DNA from: an uncultured Lachnospiraceae bacterium
GTDB lineage: Bacteria; Bacillota; Clostridia; Lachnospirales; Lachnospiraceae
DNA length: 37,363 bases
Direction: 5' to 3'
Assembly (NCBI GenBank): GCA_910585935.1
Contig: CAJUHN010000008.1
Span: 1-37,363 of the forward strand
Under the pieces are notes generated by a model. It was not told where the DNA came from and did not search any database. It was given only the letters and a program-made list of their open reading frames with translations. This document shows positions 1 through 8,317 of the stretch, one piece after another. The position numbers and the translations under genes were made by a program. Position 1 is the stretch's first letter; the number at the start of each line of letters is the position of its first letter.

Positions 1-62
1 ACGTCTGGAACGGAGCGAGAGCGCGGCTTCGTTGGAATACTTCCTTGCCGCAGCGAACCCTT
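1..62 (+). repeat. Dispersed structured repeat, copy 1 (right half, cut by window edge)
   Basis: The right half of the palindromic repeat found throughout the window: the inner segment ACGTCTGGAACGG, a GC-GAGA-GC hairpin (GNRA loop), GGCTTC, and the right arm GGAATACTTCCTTGCC at 34-49. It is followed by GCAGCGAACCC, the right flank shared with copies at 16372 and 27133. The left half lies outside the window. It sits just upstream of hsdR, so the hsdR promoter must lie in the roughly 60 bases between them or within the repeat. Confidence 0.85.
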
Positions 63-121
63 GATTCCAAATAAGCTGAACTGTAACATGTATAATACAA
101 AATTATAAAAGGGGTAATGAT

Positions 122-3100
122 ATGCCAACATCATATACAGAAGCCAACTACGAAAATTCCGTAATAGAACTATTTAAAAATGATTTAGGTTATGAATATA
201 TATATGGTCCAGAAATTGAAAGAGATTTCTATAGTCCGTTATATAATGAAGTATTGGAGGATTCTCTATATCGTCTGAACAAAAAACTTCCAAATGATGC
301 CATTCAAGATGCATTATTTAAGCTCAAAAATTTTGAAAACGGTGAGCTTGTTCAGAAAAATGCTGTTTTTATGGAGTATTTGCAAAATGGTATTCCAGTA
401 AGATATTTTATAAATGGTGAAGAACGCTCTTCTATTGTTTATCTTGTAGACTACAAAAATCCCAACAATAACTCTTTTATCGTAGCAAATCAATGGACTT
501 TTATTGAGAACAGCAATAAACGACCTGATATACTTGTATTCTTAAACGGTCTTCCAGTTGTATTGATAGAGCTAAAATCTCCCTCCCGTGAAGAAACAGA
601 TGCTTCTGAAGCATATAGACAGCTTCGTAACTATATGATGGAAATTCCGTCTATGTTCATCTATAATGCAATCTGCGTGATGAGTGATCAGCTAACTTCT
701 AAAGCAGGTACAATTACTTCTGGTGAAGACCGTTTTATGGAGTGGAAAACTAAAGATGGAAGTTATGAAAACACTCAATATGCACAGTTTGATACTTTCT
801 TTGAGGGAATGTTCCAAAAAGAAAGACTGCTGGATATTATGAAAAACTTTATCTGCTTTTCAAATGAGGGCATCAATAACTTTAAAATTCTTGCTGGTTA
901 TCACCAATACTTTGCGGTAAGAAAAGCCATAGAATCCACAAAACAAGCTACGATTACTGATGGAAAGGGAGGCGTCTTCTGGCATACACAAGGCAGCGGA
1001 AAATCTTTATCGATGGTATTTTATGCTCATTTACTTCAGGAAGCACTCAATAGTCCTACCATTGTTGTTTTGACAGACAGAAATGACCTTGATGATCAGT
1101 TATATAACCAATTTGCAAAGTGCAAAGAATTTTTAAGACAAGAACCTATGCACGCTGCAAGCCGAGAAAATCTAAAAGATATTCTCTCAGGCAGACAAGC
1201 AAACGGCATTATCTTTACCACAATGCAAAAGTTTGAGGAATCACATGAAGCCTTATCAGAACGACGTAATATCATTGTAATGGCAGATGAAGCACATCGC
1301 GGACAATATGGACTTACTGAAAAGATTAAGATTACAAAAAATGAAAAAGGCGAGGAAATAGCAAAGCGTATTGTTGGAACTGCTCGTATCATTCGTAATA
1401 GCCTGCCTAACGCTACCTATATTGGCTTTACTGGAACACCTATCTCTTCTGCTGACAGAAGTACCCGTGAGGTATTTGGTGATTACATTGACATTTACGA
1501 TATGACACAAGCTGTTGAAGATGGAGCAACCAGACCAGTATATTATGAGAGCCGTGTCCTCAAATTAAAACTAGATGAGCAAACATTGAAATTAATTGAT
1601 ACAGAATATGACATTATGGCAGCAAATGCAGATGCCGAAGTCATTGAAAAAAGCAAACATGAGCTTGGACAGATAGAATCTGTGCTTGGTAACGACCAAA
1701 CCATTCATTCTCTTGTTTGCGATATCCTCGATCATTATGAAAATAACCGTCAGAATTTATTGACTGGTAAAGCAATGATTGTTGCATATTCCCGTACAAT
1801 CGCTATGAAGATTTACAATCATATCTTAGAACTTCGTCCCACTTGGAATGAAAAAGTGGGAGTTGTAATGACTTCAGGTAATAAAGACCCTGAAGAATGG
1901 AGAAAAATTATCGGCAATAAACACCATAAGGACGAGCTTGCCAAAAAATTTAAGGATAACAATAGTCCGATGAAAATCGCGATTGTTGTGGATATGTGGC
2001 TAACTGGTTTTGACGTGCCATCACTCGCTACAATGTATGTATATAAGCCAATGTCTGGACATAATCTTATGCAGGCTATTGCCCGTGTAAACCGTGTATT
2101 TCGTGACAAAGAAGGCGGACTTGTTGTGGATTATGTTGGTATTGCTTCTGCTCTGAAACAGGCAATGAACGATTATACAACTCGTGATAAAAAGAACTAT
2201 GGGGATACTGACGTTGCGAAAGTGGCATATCCCAAGTTCCTTGAAAAGCTCTCTATATGTAAAGATATGTTTCATGGTTATGATTACTCAAAGTTTATGG
2301 TGGGAACAGACCTTGAAAGAGCAAAAACTATAAGTGGTGCGGTTAACTTTATCATTGCGAGAGAAAAGAAAGAAGAAAAAGATACTTTTATCAAAGAAGC
2401 ACTTATGCTCCATCAGGCATTATCTCTTTGTTCGTCCCTTGCTGATGAAACAATGCGATTTGAAGCTGCGTTCTTTGAAGCTGTGAGGGTGTTAGTTCTC
2501 AGATTGAGCAATACTGGCATTGGAAAGAAAATATCATTGCCAGAAATGAATTCACGTATCAATGAATTATTAAAACAGAGCATCAAGAGTGAAGGAGTCA
2601 TCAATCTATTCTCTGATGTAAAAGAGGAATTTTCACTCTTTGACCCCAAATTTCTTGGAGAAATCGCAAGAATGAAAGAGAAAAACCTTGCCGTTGAATT
2701 ACTGAAAAAATTGATTGCAGAACAAGTTTCCATTTATCGCAGGACAAATATTGTGAAATCTGTGAAATTCAGTGAGATTATGCAGAGTTCGCTTAAAGCA
2801 TATCTAAATGGTATGCTGACCAATGAAGAAGTCATTGAGGAAATGCTTCAATTAGCCAAACAGATTGTTGCAGCTCAAAAGGAAGGCGACCAATTAGGAC
2901 TCACCGAAGATGAACTCGCTTTCTATGACGCACTTACAAAACCACGAGCAATAAAGGACTTTTACAAAAATGAAGAACTAATTGCGATTACAAAGGAACT
3001 AGCTGAAACACTCCGCAAGAACAAAACCATAGACTGGCAAAAACGTGAGTCGGCAAGAGCCAAAATGCGTATGCTTATCAAGAAGCTTTTGAAAAAACAT

Positions 3101-3187
3101 AAATATCCACCAGAGGGTATGGAAGACGCAGTTCAAATTGTTATGACACAGTGTGAACTTTGGACAGATAACATTATGGATATATAA
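122..3187 (+). CDS. hsdR: Type I restriction enzyme, R (HsdR) subunit
   Basis: The motor and nuclease subunit of a type I restriction-modification complex: it translocates DNA using ATP and cuts unmodified DNA when bound to HsdM2-HsdS. Visible motifs in order are the PD-(D/E)xK nuclease (RPD with D136, then E150-L-K152), helicase motif I GSGKS with K294, motif II DEAH at 389-392, motif III GFTGTP at 435-440, and motif VI QAIARVNR at 651-658. The C-terminal part is the helical HsdM-contact region. At 1021 aa it is full length. The start follows AAAAGGGG with 7-base spacing, and TATAAT lies at 91-96. No hsdM or hsdS is present downstream; if the complex is complete they must lie left of the window, beyond the repeat at 1-62. 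Family assignment is secure; activity is not known. Confidence 0.95.
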   Translation: MPTSYTEANYENSVIELFKNDLGYEYIYGPEIERDFYSPLYNEVLEDSLYRLNKKLPNDAIQDALFKLKNFENGELVQKNAVFMEYLQNGIPVRYFINGEERSSIVYLVDYKNPNNNSFIVANQWTFIENSNKRPDILVFLNGLPVVLIELKSPSREETDASEAYRQLRNYMMEIPSMFIYNAICVMSDQLTSKAGTITSGEDRFMEWKTKDGSYENTQYAQFDTFFEGMFQKERLLDIMKNFICFSNEGINNFKILAGYHQYFAVRKAIESTKQATITDGKGGVFWHTQGSGKSLSMVFYAHLLQEALNSPTIVVLTDRNDLDDQLYNQFAKCKEFLRQEPMHAASRENLKDILSGRQANGIIFTTMQKFEESHEALSERRNIIVMADEAHRGQYGLTEKIKITKNEKGEEIAKRIVGTARIIRNSLPNATYIGFTGTPISSADRSTREVFGDYIDIYDMTQAVEDGATRPVYYESRVLKLKLDEQTLKLIDTEYDIMAANADAEVIEKSKHELGQIESVLGNDQTIHSLVCDILDHYENNRQNLLTGKAMIVAYSRTIAMKIYNHILELRPTWNEKVGVVMTSGNKDPEEWRKIIGNKHHKDELAKKFKDNNSPMKIAIVVDMWLTGFDVPSLATMYVYKPMSGHNLMQAIARVNRVFRDKEGGLVVDYVGIASALKQAMNDYTTRDKKNYGDTDVAKVAYPKFLEKLSICKDMFHGYDYSKFMVGTDLERAKTISGAVNFIIAREKKEEKDTFIKEALMLHQALSLCSSLADETMRFEAAFFEAVRVLVLRLSNTGIGKKISLPEMNSRINELLKQSIKSEGVINLFSDVKEEFSLFDPKFLGEIARMKEKNLAVELLKKLIAEQVSIYRRTNIVKSVKFSEIMQSSLKAYLNGMLTNEEVIEEMLQLAKQIVAAQKEGDQLGLTEDELAFYDALTKPRAIKDFYKNEELIAITKELAETLRKNKTIDWQKRESARAKMRMLIKKLLKKHKYPPEGMEDAVQIVMTQCELWTDNIMDI

Positions 3188-3236
3188 TCACATAGAAAAT
3201 ACTTTAAATAGATAACCATTTTAGACAAAATATCCC

Positions 3237-3319
3237 AAAAGCCCCCTTTAGAAGCAGCTTGTCCATTAATCCATTCGCAGTTTCACAAAAAGCGAAACTG
3301 CGAATTTAGTATCCATTAC
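3237..3319 (+). repeat. Degenerate copy of the dispersed structured repeat
   Basis: The segment from AAAAGCCCCC through GCGAATTTAGTATCCATTAC aligns with the middle of intact copies (AAAAGAAGCCCC ... GCGAATTTAGTGTCCGTTAC). The central hairpin is kept with a different sequence: CGCAGTTTC pairs with GAAACTGCG around a short loop (about 3275-3302). Outer arms are lost. The hairpin could also end hsdR transcription. The rest of the 3188-3580 gap is AT-rich and shows no gene. Confidence 0.6.
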
Positions 3320-3580
3320 ATATAAAACAAAACAAAACAAAAACACCTCTTCACTAAAATATTCCCTTACCATATCACCCCTCTATTCTCAAGTAAGCCA
3401 AACAGTAACAGAAATTAAAATACAAACAAAATATATCCTCTTTATACTTACAAATATTTTATCATCTATATTTTCTCCAACATTTGCTCAACAAATTTTA
3501 ACTAGAAAAAATTTATAATATTTTATAAATATAAATCAAACCAAGTTTCTAAAAAAAGTAAAAGAATTACTTATAAAATT

Positions 3581-4141
3581 CTATGAATAAAACACAAGTC
3601 CAGCAATACCACTTATCAGCATAATTACAATTGGATTTATTTTCCATTTACGCAATATGAACAGCATAACTAAAAACATAAATAATGCAGTCCAATTAAG
3701 CGCTAAAAAATCTAAATTAGACTTATTACCACCATATAGTGCTAACAATATAATTGTACATGAAGCTGAAATAATCAAACCTAACGAAGCCGATTTTAAT
3801 CCATTTAACACTTCCAACACATAAGTAGATTTTTGATGTGTCTGAAAAAAATTATATAATATCAACGAAATAATAATTCCACACAATATACAACCAATAG
3901 TTGCTGCTATTGCTCCTATAATTCCACTAATTTGAAGTCCAACAAATGTTGATGTATTAACAGCTAATGGTCCAGGCGTCATTTGTGAAATAGTAATAAT
4001 ATCTGTAAACATTTTTTCACTTATCCAACCCGTGCTCTTTACGACTTGTTCTTGAATTAAAGGTATAATCGCATAACCTCCCCCAATACTGAATAAACCA
4101 ATTTTAAAAAAAACAAAAAATAACTTCCACACAATATTCAT
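3581..4141 (-). CDS. Chromate transporter-family membrane protein, half-size (second of pair)
   Basis: A 186-aa, highly hydrophobic CHR-family protein. The family signatures are visible: FSIGGGYA near residue 17 and QMTPGPLAVN near residue 53. Short-chain CHR proteins carry one CHR domain and work as a heteropair; full-length ChrA carries two. Its ATG overlaps the stop of the upstream partner (4138-4141, ATGA overlap), so the two are translationally coupled. Characterised members export chromate, and the real substrate in a gut anaerobe is uncertain. Divergent from a LysR regulator, a usual arrangement. Confidence 0.88.
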   Translation of the reverse strand: MNIVWKLFFVFFKIGLFSIGGGYAIIPLIQEQVVKSTGWISEKMFTDIITISQMTPGPLAVNTSTFVGLQISGIIGAIAATIGCILCGIIISLILYNFFQTHQKSTYVLEVLNGLKSASLGLIISASCTIILLALYGGNKSNLDFLALNWTALFMFLVMLFILRKWKINPIVIMLISGIAGLVFYS

Positions 4142-4701
4142 TTATCTTTCCTCTTTTTATAAAATACTTGTAAAACACACAAAAAACAGCAAACCAAAAG
4201 TATCAAAGCCACATTGATACCCAATACAAAATTCGCTATAAACGATAGCGGTATCATAATAGAAAAAAAGAAAGACCTTTTCTTTAATATCATAGAACAC
4301 ATATCAACAATTAAATCAACCATTAAAGCAGCAACACCCGCTTCCATACCTTTCAAAATTGCAGCAATAATTATATTGGAAATAAATATTTTATAAAATG
4401 CTGAAACAAACCCAAGAATAACAAGCGGTGGAATGATGGCAGCAAAACAGCTTATGAAAACTCCCATAATACCAGCTACTTTATATCCAGCCAAAGCAGA
4501 TAGATTGATTGCAATAGCTCCGGGTGTTGATTGCGCAATAGCAGCCATATTTATTAAGTCCTCTTCTGTAAAATACTGTTTTTTTACAACAAAAAAACGG
4601 CGAACCATCGGAACAACTATATAGCCACCACCAAAAGTAAAAGCACTTATAAACAGATTGGTTGCTAAGAGCCATACATAGATATTTTTACTCTGTTTCA
4701 T
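4138..4701 (-). CDS. Chromate transporter-family membrane protein, half-size (first of pair)
   Basis: A 187-aa CHR-domain membrane protein, first gene of a two-gene unit. It has FTFGGGYIVVPM near residue 21 and STPGAIAINLSALAGYK near residue 58, the paired glycine and proline motifs of the family. The start is preceded on the minus strand by AGGAGG. The two proteins differ clearly in sequence, so they are a heteromeric pair, not a recent duplication. Anion export (chromate or sulfate-like) is family knowledge; physiological role is inferred only. Confidence 0.88.
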   Translation of the reverse strand: MKQSKNIYVWLLATNLFISAFTFGGGYIVVPMVRRFFVVKKQYFTEEDLINMAAIAQSTPGAIAINLSALAGYKVAGIMGVFISCFAAIIPPLVILGFVSAFYKIFISNIIIAAILKGMEAGVAALMVDLIVDMCSMILKKRSFFFSIMIPLSFIANFVLGINVALILLVCCFLCVLQVFYKKRKDK

Positions 4702-4780
4702 ATTATTCTCCTCCTATTCCAACCTATTATATCCCTTGCTTTGAAATCTGTAAAATGCTATAATTTTATATAATCCATCT

Positions 4781-4949
4781 ATTTTATTCATATACATAAT
4801 AATCAATCCCTAAAGCTATATAAACATTGACCTTTTTAAAACCTATTTCACATATCTCCTCCCTAAGATTTCATAAATAAGTTATCATAACATTCCCTTT
4901 CCACAGCGCCACCTTTTTGAGTTTCCCAATCACCTAATTTTATTTATAT
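4781..4949 (+). repeat. Core-less relative of the dispersed repeat, with flanking imperfect 13-bp duplication
   Basis: The segment CACATATCTCCTCCC ... AAGTTATCATAACATT ... GAGTTTCCCAATCACCT matches the outer flanks of the copies at 18577 and 22747, but the palindromic core is missing. The right terminus, read on the other strand, is AGGTGATTGGGAAACTC and matches the left terminus AGGTAATTGCGAAACTC of the full copies. ATTTTATTCATAT (4781-4793) and ATTTTATTTATAT (4937-4949) flank it with one mismatch, like a target duplication. It occupies most of the gap between the transporter pair and lysR, so it probably carries or displaces their promoters. Confidence 0.6.
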
Positions 4950-4966
4950 CGAAAAAGGAGAAAAAA

Positions 4967-5854
4967 ATGGTACTACGACATTTAGAAATTTTAGAAGCAA
5001 TTGCAGAAACTGGAACTTTTACAAGTGCTGCAAAAAAACTGTATATTACACAATCTGCTGTTTCTCATGCTGTTGCTGAACTTGAAAAACAAGCAGGAAC
5101 AGCTCTCTTTGAGCGTTTCCCAAAAGGTGTTATCTTAACCCCTTGTGGGGTTTCTCTTCTAGAAGAATCCCGCAATATTTTAACAGCTTGCAGAAATTTA
5201 GATAGAAGAATAAATCATCTGGAAGAAAATACTCCTATTAATATTGTATCAAGCATTACAATCGCCTCTTTCCTGCTCCCCGAAATACTCAGTCAACTAA
5301 AAACATCATTTCCCGAAATTCAAATTTCTGTCCGAGTTGCAAGTGCAAATACTGCTATTGATATTTTACAGCGTGGAAATGCTGATATCGCATTTTGGGA
5401 AGGTATTGCTCCAAAAGGTAATTTTCATACAATTCTCTTAGGATCTTATAAATTATGTGCCGCCTGTGCGCCAGATTTTTATTTATCTGATCTGACAATC
5501 ACCCCAGCCCAATTATGTGACTATCCATTATTACTCCGTGAACAAGGAAGCGCTATCCGCGATACATTAGATAATATACTTGCCCTCGCTAACTTAAAGG
5601 CAGAACCTGTATGGGAAAGTGTTAATTCACTCGCTCTTATCAAAGCTGCCGAAGCAGGACTAGGCATTACCATTTTGCCAGAAAAATTATTATTGGATTC
5701 TTTACTTTTAAAGAAACTACACATCATTCGCTTAGCTGGAATGGAAATGGAAAACCAAATGTTAGCATTATTCCACAAAGATAAATACATCACAAAACCT
5801 TTTCAAATACTGATAGACATACTGAAAAGCAGAAACGAATTTCGCTCTTTATAA
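4967..5854 (+). CDS. LysR-family transcriptional regulator
   Basis: A 295-aa LysR-type regulator. The N-terminal winged helix-turn-helix is clear at residues 1-60 (TFTSAAKKLYITQSAVSHAV), followed by a linker helix and a type 2 periplasmic-binding-like effector domain at about 90-290. The start has a good AAAGGAG ribosome site. It is transcribed divergently from the chromate-type transporter pair, and LysR proteins usually control the divergent neighbour, so it probably regulates that pair. The effector is unknown. The shared promoter region is largely a decayed repeat, so operator sequences could not be picked out. Confidence 0.9.
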   Translation: MVLRHLEILEAIAETGTFTSAAKKLYITQSAVSHAVAELEKQAGTALFERFPKGVILTPCGVSLLEESRNILTACRNLDRRINHLEENTPINIVSSITIASFLLPEILSQLKTSFPEIQISVRVASANTAIDILQRGNADIAFWEGIAPKGNFHTILLGSYKLCAACAPDFYLSDLTITPAQLCDYPLLLREQGSAIRDTLDNILALANLKAEPVWESVNSLALIKAAEAGLGITILPEKLLLDSLLLKKLHIIRLAGMEMENQMLALFHKDKYITKPFQILIDILKSRNEFRSL

Positions 5855-5993
5855 CATGAAAACATAATCCCTATTTTATGCAAAATATTAATTGCAGCTT
5901 GAAAATTGTTTTGCAGTATTTGTGTCATATTTTGTAATATTATTATAAATATATGTATAATTTAATGTTAAAATTTAAAAAAATAAAAAAGAA

Positions 5994-6033
5994 AGTTGTA
6001 TCTTGTTTTAATGATAGAAAATTAGATACAACT
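5994..6033 (-). terminator. Rho-independent terminator between convergent lysR and recombinase genes
   Basis: AGTTGTATCT (5994-6003) pairs with AGATACAACT (6024-6033). On the minus strand the stem is followed by a long T-rich run (TTTCTTTTTTATTTTTTT), as expected for the recombinase gene ending at 6064. On the plus strand it is followed by CCTTTTA and may also stop lysR transcripts. Confidence 0.75.
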
Positions 6034-6063
6034 CCTTTTACTGCAAAAAATAAGCCTGATTTT

Positions 6064-6726
6064 CTACTCCGCTTTTTGAGATAATTTGACTGTAAGGCTA
6101 TTTTCATATGTTTTTACAAAACGATAAAATGTACTGCGTGAGCATTTACATAAAGAGGCTGCGGTATTAGCAGTGATTTTTTTTCGTTTCCATTTAAAAT
6201 AAATGGCTGAAAAATTGGCTGGCAATACTGCAGGAGGGCGTCCGAATTTCACACCTCTTTTCTTAGCTTCTAAAATTCCTTCCGCCTGTCTTGCGTGTAT
6301 CATTTCACGTTCTGTCTGTGCTACATAGGATAATAAGGCAATGATGATATCACTGATTAATGTTCCAATTAGGTCTTTATGGCTTCTAGTATCAAGTAAA
6401 GGCATATCAAGTATGACAATATCAGCTCCTATTTCCTGATTAATATGACGCCATTCTTTTAAGATTTGCTCATAATTTCTTCCTAACCTGTCCAGAGATT
6501 TTAGATATAAAATGCTTCCCTTTTTTAATTTTCTTAAAAGCTTCCGATAGGCAGGGCGATCAAAATTTTTCCCACTCATTTTGTCCAAATAAATATGTTC
6601 TTTTGGAATCCCTAATTGTTCAAATGCGGCTATCTGGCGAGCTTCATTTTGATCAGAAGAAGATACTCTGGCATAGGCATAAACATTATTAAATGGTTGT
6701 TGATTATTGTAGTACATCTCATTCAT
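6064..6726 (-). CDS. Small serine recombinase (resolvase/invertase type)
   Basis: A 220-aa recombinase of the Tn3 resolvase / DNA invertase group. The catalytic domain begins YAYARVSSSDQN, with the expected nucleophile Ser22 in ARVS, and includes DKMSGKNFDRPAYRKLL and the arginine motif SLDRLGRN. A C-terminal helix-turn-helix follows (ITANTAASLCKCSRSTFYRF, about residues 180-200). Length is slightly above the usual 180-200 aa because of an N-terminal extension of about 14 residues. It catalyses site-specific recombination through a covalent phosphoserine intermediate. No transposase, res site or invertible segment is obvious next to it, so its substrate is unknown. It is probably a survivor of a larger mobile unit. 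Confidence 0.92.
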   Translation of the reverse strand: MNEMYYNNQQPFNNVYAYARVSSSDQNEARQIAAFEQLGIPKEHIYLDKMSGKNFDRPAYRKLLRKLKKGSILYLKSLDRLGRNYEQILKEWRHINQEIGADIVILDMPLLDTRSHKDLIGTLISDIIIALLSYVAQTEREMIHARQAEGILEAKKRGVKFGRPPAVLPANFSAIYFKWKRKKITANTAASLCKCSRSTFYRFVKTYENSLTVKLSQKAE

Positions 6727-6784
6727 TACTTCCTTTAAATTTTATTTATTCATATAATAAAATTGTAAAGGAGAAAACAAAAAA

Positions 6785-6865
6785 ATGGAAGTGGATATTG
6801 TAGGAAAAATAGTGGAAAAAATAAGCGATTTTTATTACAAAAATGTAAAATATTTCAAAAATTTA
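6785..6865 (+). CDS. Possible 26-residue peptide, unknown
   Basis: An ATG at 6785 follows AAAGGAG (6767-6773) by 11 bases and opens a short frame beginning MEVDIVGKIVEKISDFYY and ending before TGA at 6863. It is divergent from the recombinase gene and amphipathic-looking. With no homolog recognised and such a short length, chance is a real alternative. Confidence 0.2.
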
Positions 6866-7038
6866 TGATAAGTTTGGAAAAAGATGATAGGTTATCCGCT
6901 ATTGGAGAATAATAGATAAAAAAATAAGCAATTTCATTTCTGTTGAATATGAGTCTAAATATATATAATCTGTGTTTATATAATATTGATTTATGAATTG
7001 TTATTGTTCCCTTTGTTAAAGCAAGAAATACACTGAAA

Positions 7039-7333
7039 CAAGAAAGTATTTAGGCAAAGCCGTACTTCCGCTCCATTCCAGACATAATAGACACTAAATT
7101 CGCAGCTTCTAACAGAACTGCTCAGTCAAATCGGATATTCGCAATCCGCTTCGCTACTTGCTCATAACCTCATAGCTGCTATCGCAGCTTTTCCGTGGGA
7201 GTCTGCACTCCCACGGAAACAAGGAAGTCCCAACCCACCGCTTTCGCCTTGGCGGCTTAGAAGCGGGGGACTTCCTTGATGAGGTTAAATACCAACGTCT
7301 TCCAAGCCGCTTCTTCCTAAATACTTCCTTGCC
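7039..7333 (-). repeat. Dispersed structured repeat, copy interrupted by a 160-bp insertion
   Basis: Minus-sense copy. The arms CAAGAAAGTATTTAGG (7039-7054) and CCTAAATACTTCCTTGCC (7316-7333) pair, with inner GNRA loop GGAA on the minus strand. A 160-bp unit (7125-7284) lies inside its central hairpin; excising it rejoins the sequence as GGTATTTAATGAGCAG, matching GGTACTTAATAAGCAA in the copy at 8341. Beyond the right arm, GGCTGTTCTGCTTTTGGAAAAG (reverse of the AAAGCAGAAC left flank in the copy at 22747) continues to about 7375. From 6866 to 7038 and 7376 to 7500 no gene is seen. Confidence 0.8.
7125..7284 (-). mobile_element. 160-bp palindromic non-autonomous element (IS200/IS605-like), copy 1
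   Basis: Identical base for base by eye to 15870-16029 (opposite orientation). In sense orientation it starts CCTCATCAAGG directly after TTTAA and ends CCGATTTGAC. It has no target duplication and no terminal inverted repeats, but several hairpins: AAGGAAGTCCC/GGGACTTCCTT, TTTCCGTGGGAGT/ACTCCCACGGAAA (13 bp), AGCTGC/GCAGCT and CGGAT/ATCCG. Insertion 3' to TTTAA is the known target of IS605, and hairpin ends without inverted repeats are typical of that family. It has no coding capacity and would need a transposase from elsewhere. Confidence 0.75.
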
Positions 7334-7540
7334 TTCGCTGATTGTTGGCTGTTCTGCTTTTGGAAAAGATATAATAATTGTAGCTCGCAGCCATCTTGTG
7401 CCTCGAGTATAATAATCACCAAAGCAATTTATCACAAGATAGAGGTTGATATGTCCATGTTGATATATAAAACATAGACAAAGCAAATAAGGGGTGTTAT
7501 AATGACTTCAGCAATAAACTGGAATTTGGAGGGAATTATA

Positions 7541-7990
7541 ATGGCTGAAAATAATGTAAAGTCCAAAGAAAAAACTATCCATGATGGTGTTTCTCCCATC
7601 AATATCCCCGAAGAGGAGAACGAAAGTAAAGTATTTCAAATACTTTGGGAATATCTTGTCCCATCATATGGGAAAGCCCAAACAGCACAGGGAGAAATTA
7701 TTCGAATCGCAGGCAGAGTGCAACATGAATTTTTAGATAACGGCTGTATCAACTGGGACGAGGATTTTCAAAAAATGTTGGATGCTTTCCTAAAATATCT
7801 TCAATTAGGCAATGGATTTAACGACAAAGATTTGAAAGTTGCAGAAGTTTTAGTGCAGCTCCTAAAGGAGAATGGGGATAAAGGCTTTATAGACAACCGA
7901 TTGACCACAGTTTTATGTAGTTGCGCTATAGCTTGGATTAAACAAAATCCAGAGGTCATAGAACCTTTGAAAGCAGAATATAACAGATAA
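7541..7990 (+). CDS. Conserved-looking protein of unknown function
   Basis: A soluble, mostly helical acidic protein of 149 aa. The ATG at 7541 is preferred because GGAGGG sits 8 bases upstream; an in-frame ATG at 7502 would add 13 residues and has a weaker AGGGG. No membrane segment or signal peptide is seen. Notable stretches are the VPSYGKAQTAQGEIIRIAG region near residue 40 and a C-terminal helical part with CSCAIAW. I do not recognise the family. It stands alone between the composite repeat at 7039-7333 and a gene-poor stretch, so the surroundings give no functional hint. Confidence 0.7.
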   Translation: MAENNVKSKEKTIHDGVSPINIPEEENESKVFQILWEYLVPSYGKAQTAQGEIIRIAGRVQHEFLDNGCINWDEDFQKMLDAFLKYLQLGNGFNDKDLKVAEVLVQLLKENGDKGFIDNRLTTVLCSCAIAWIKQNPEVIEPLKAEYNR

Positions 7991-8029
7991 ACTTAAATTC
8001 TTATTTTTCAGAAGGATAACAAAGCCATA

Positions 8030-8086
8030 CAAAGCAGTCAGTGGTCAAGATAAATGACACTTTCAGCTCCATCATTGACTGCTTTG
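8030..8086. repeat. 11-bp inverted repeat with 35-base loop
   Basis: CAAAGCAGTCA (8030-8040) and TGACTGCTTTG (8076-8086) are perfect inverted copies 40 bases after the gene ending at 7990. There is no T-run, so it is a weak terminator candidate and could be a mobile-element end. Nothing else is recognised between 8087 and 8193. Confidence 0.5.
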
Positions 8087-8193
8087 TCCTCTTGCCCCCA
8101 TTCTACCCTACTAATAGTCTTTATCTTCATGCTTATTGGTAAAAAGCTTTTCTGAATGAAAAAATAGTGTTCTGTATTCCCTTTTTCTTGAAA

Positions 8194-8287
8194 TTATCCC
8201 ATTTTAAAAACAATATGTTCCTGTTCTAACAGTTCAATTTCTGTCTTTCGATTGGAAGTCAATTTCACACATAGAGCATTTTTCTAC
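8194..8287 (-). pseudogene. Relic of a small Cys-rich (CxxC) protein, frameshifted
   Basis: On the minus strand the translation reads EKCSMCEIDFQSKDR, then needs a one-base shift to continue KIELLEQEHIVFKMG and a stop. The two halves join into a plausible short zinc-ribbon-type protein tail with a CxxC pair. No start codon is clear. Function unknown; this is only a suggestion from the residue pattern. Confidence 0.35.
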
Positions 8288-8317
8288 TTTTTAAACAATA
8301 ACTTTTTTAATATTTCT

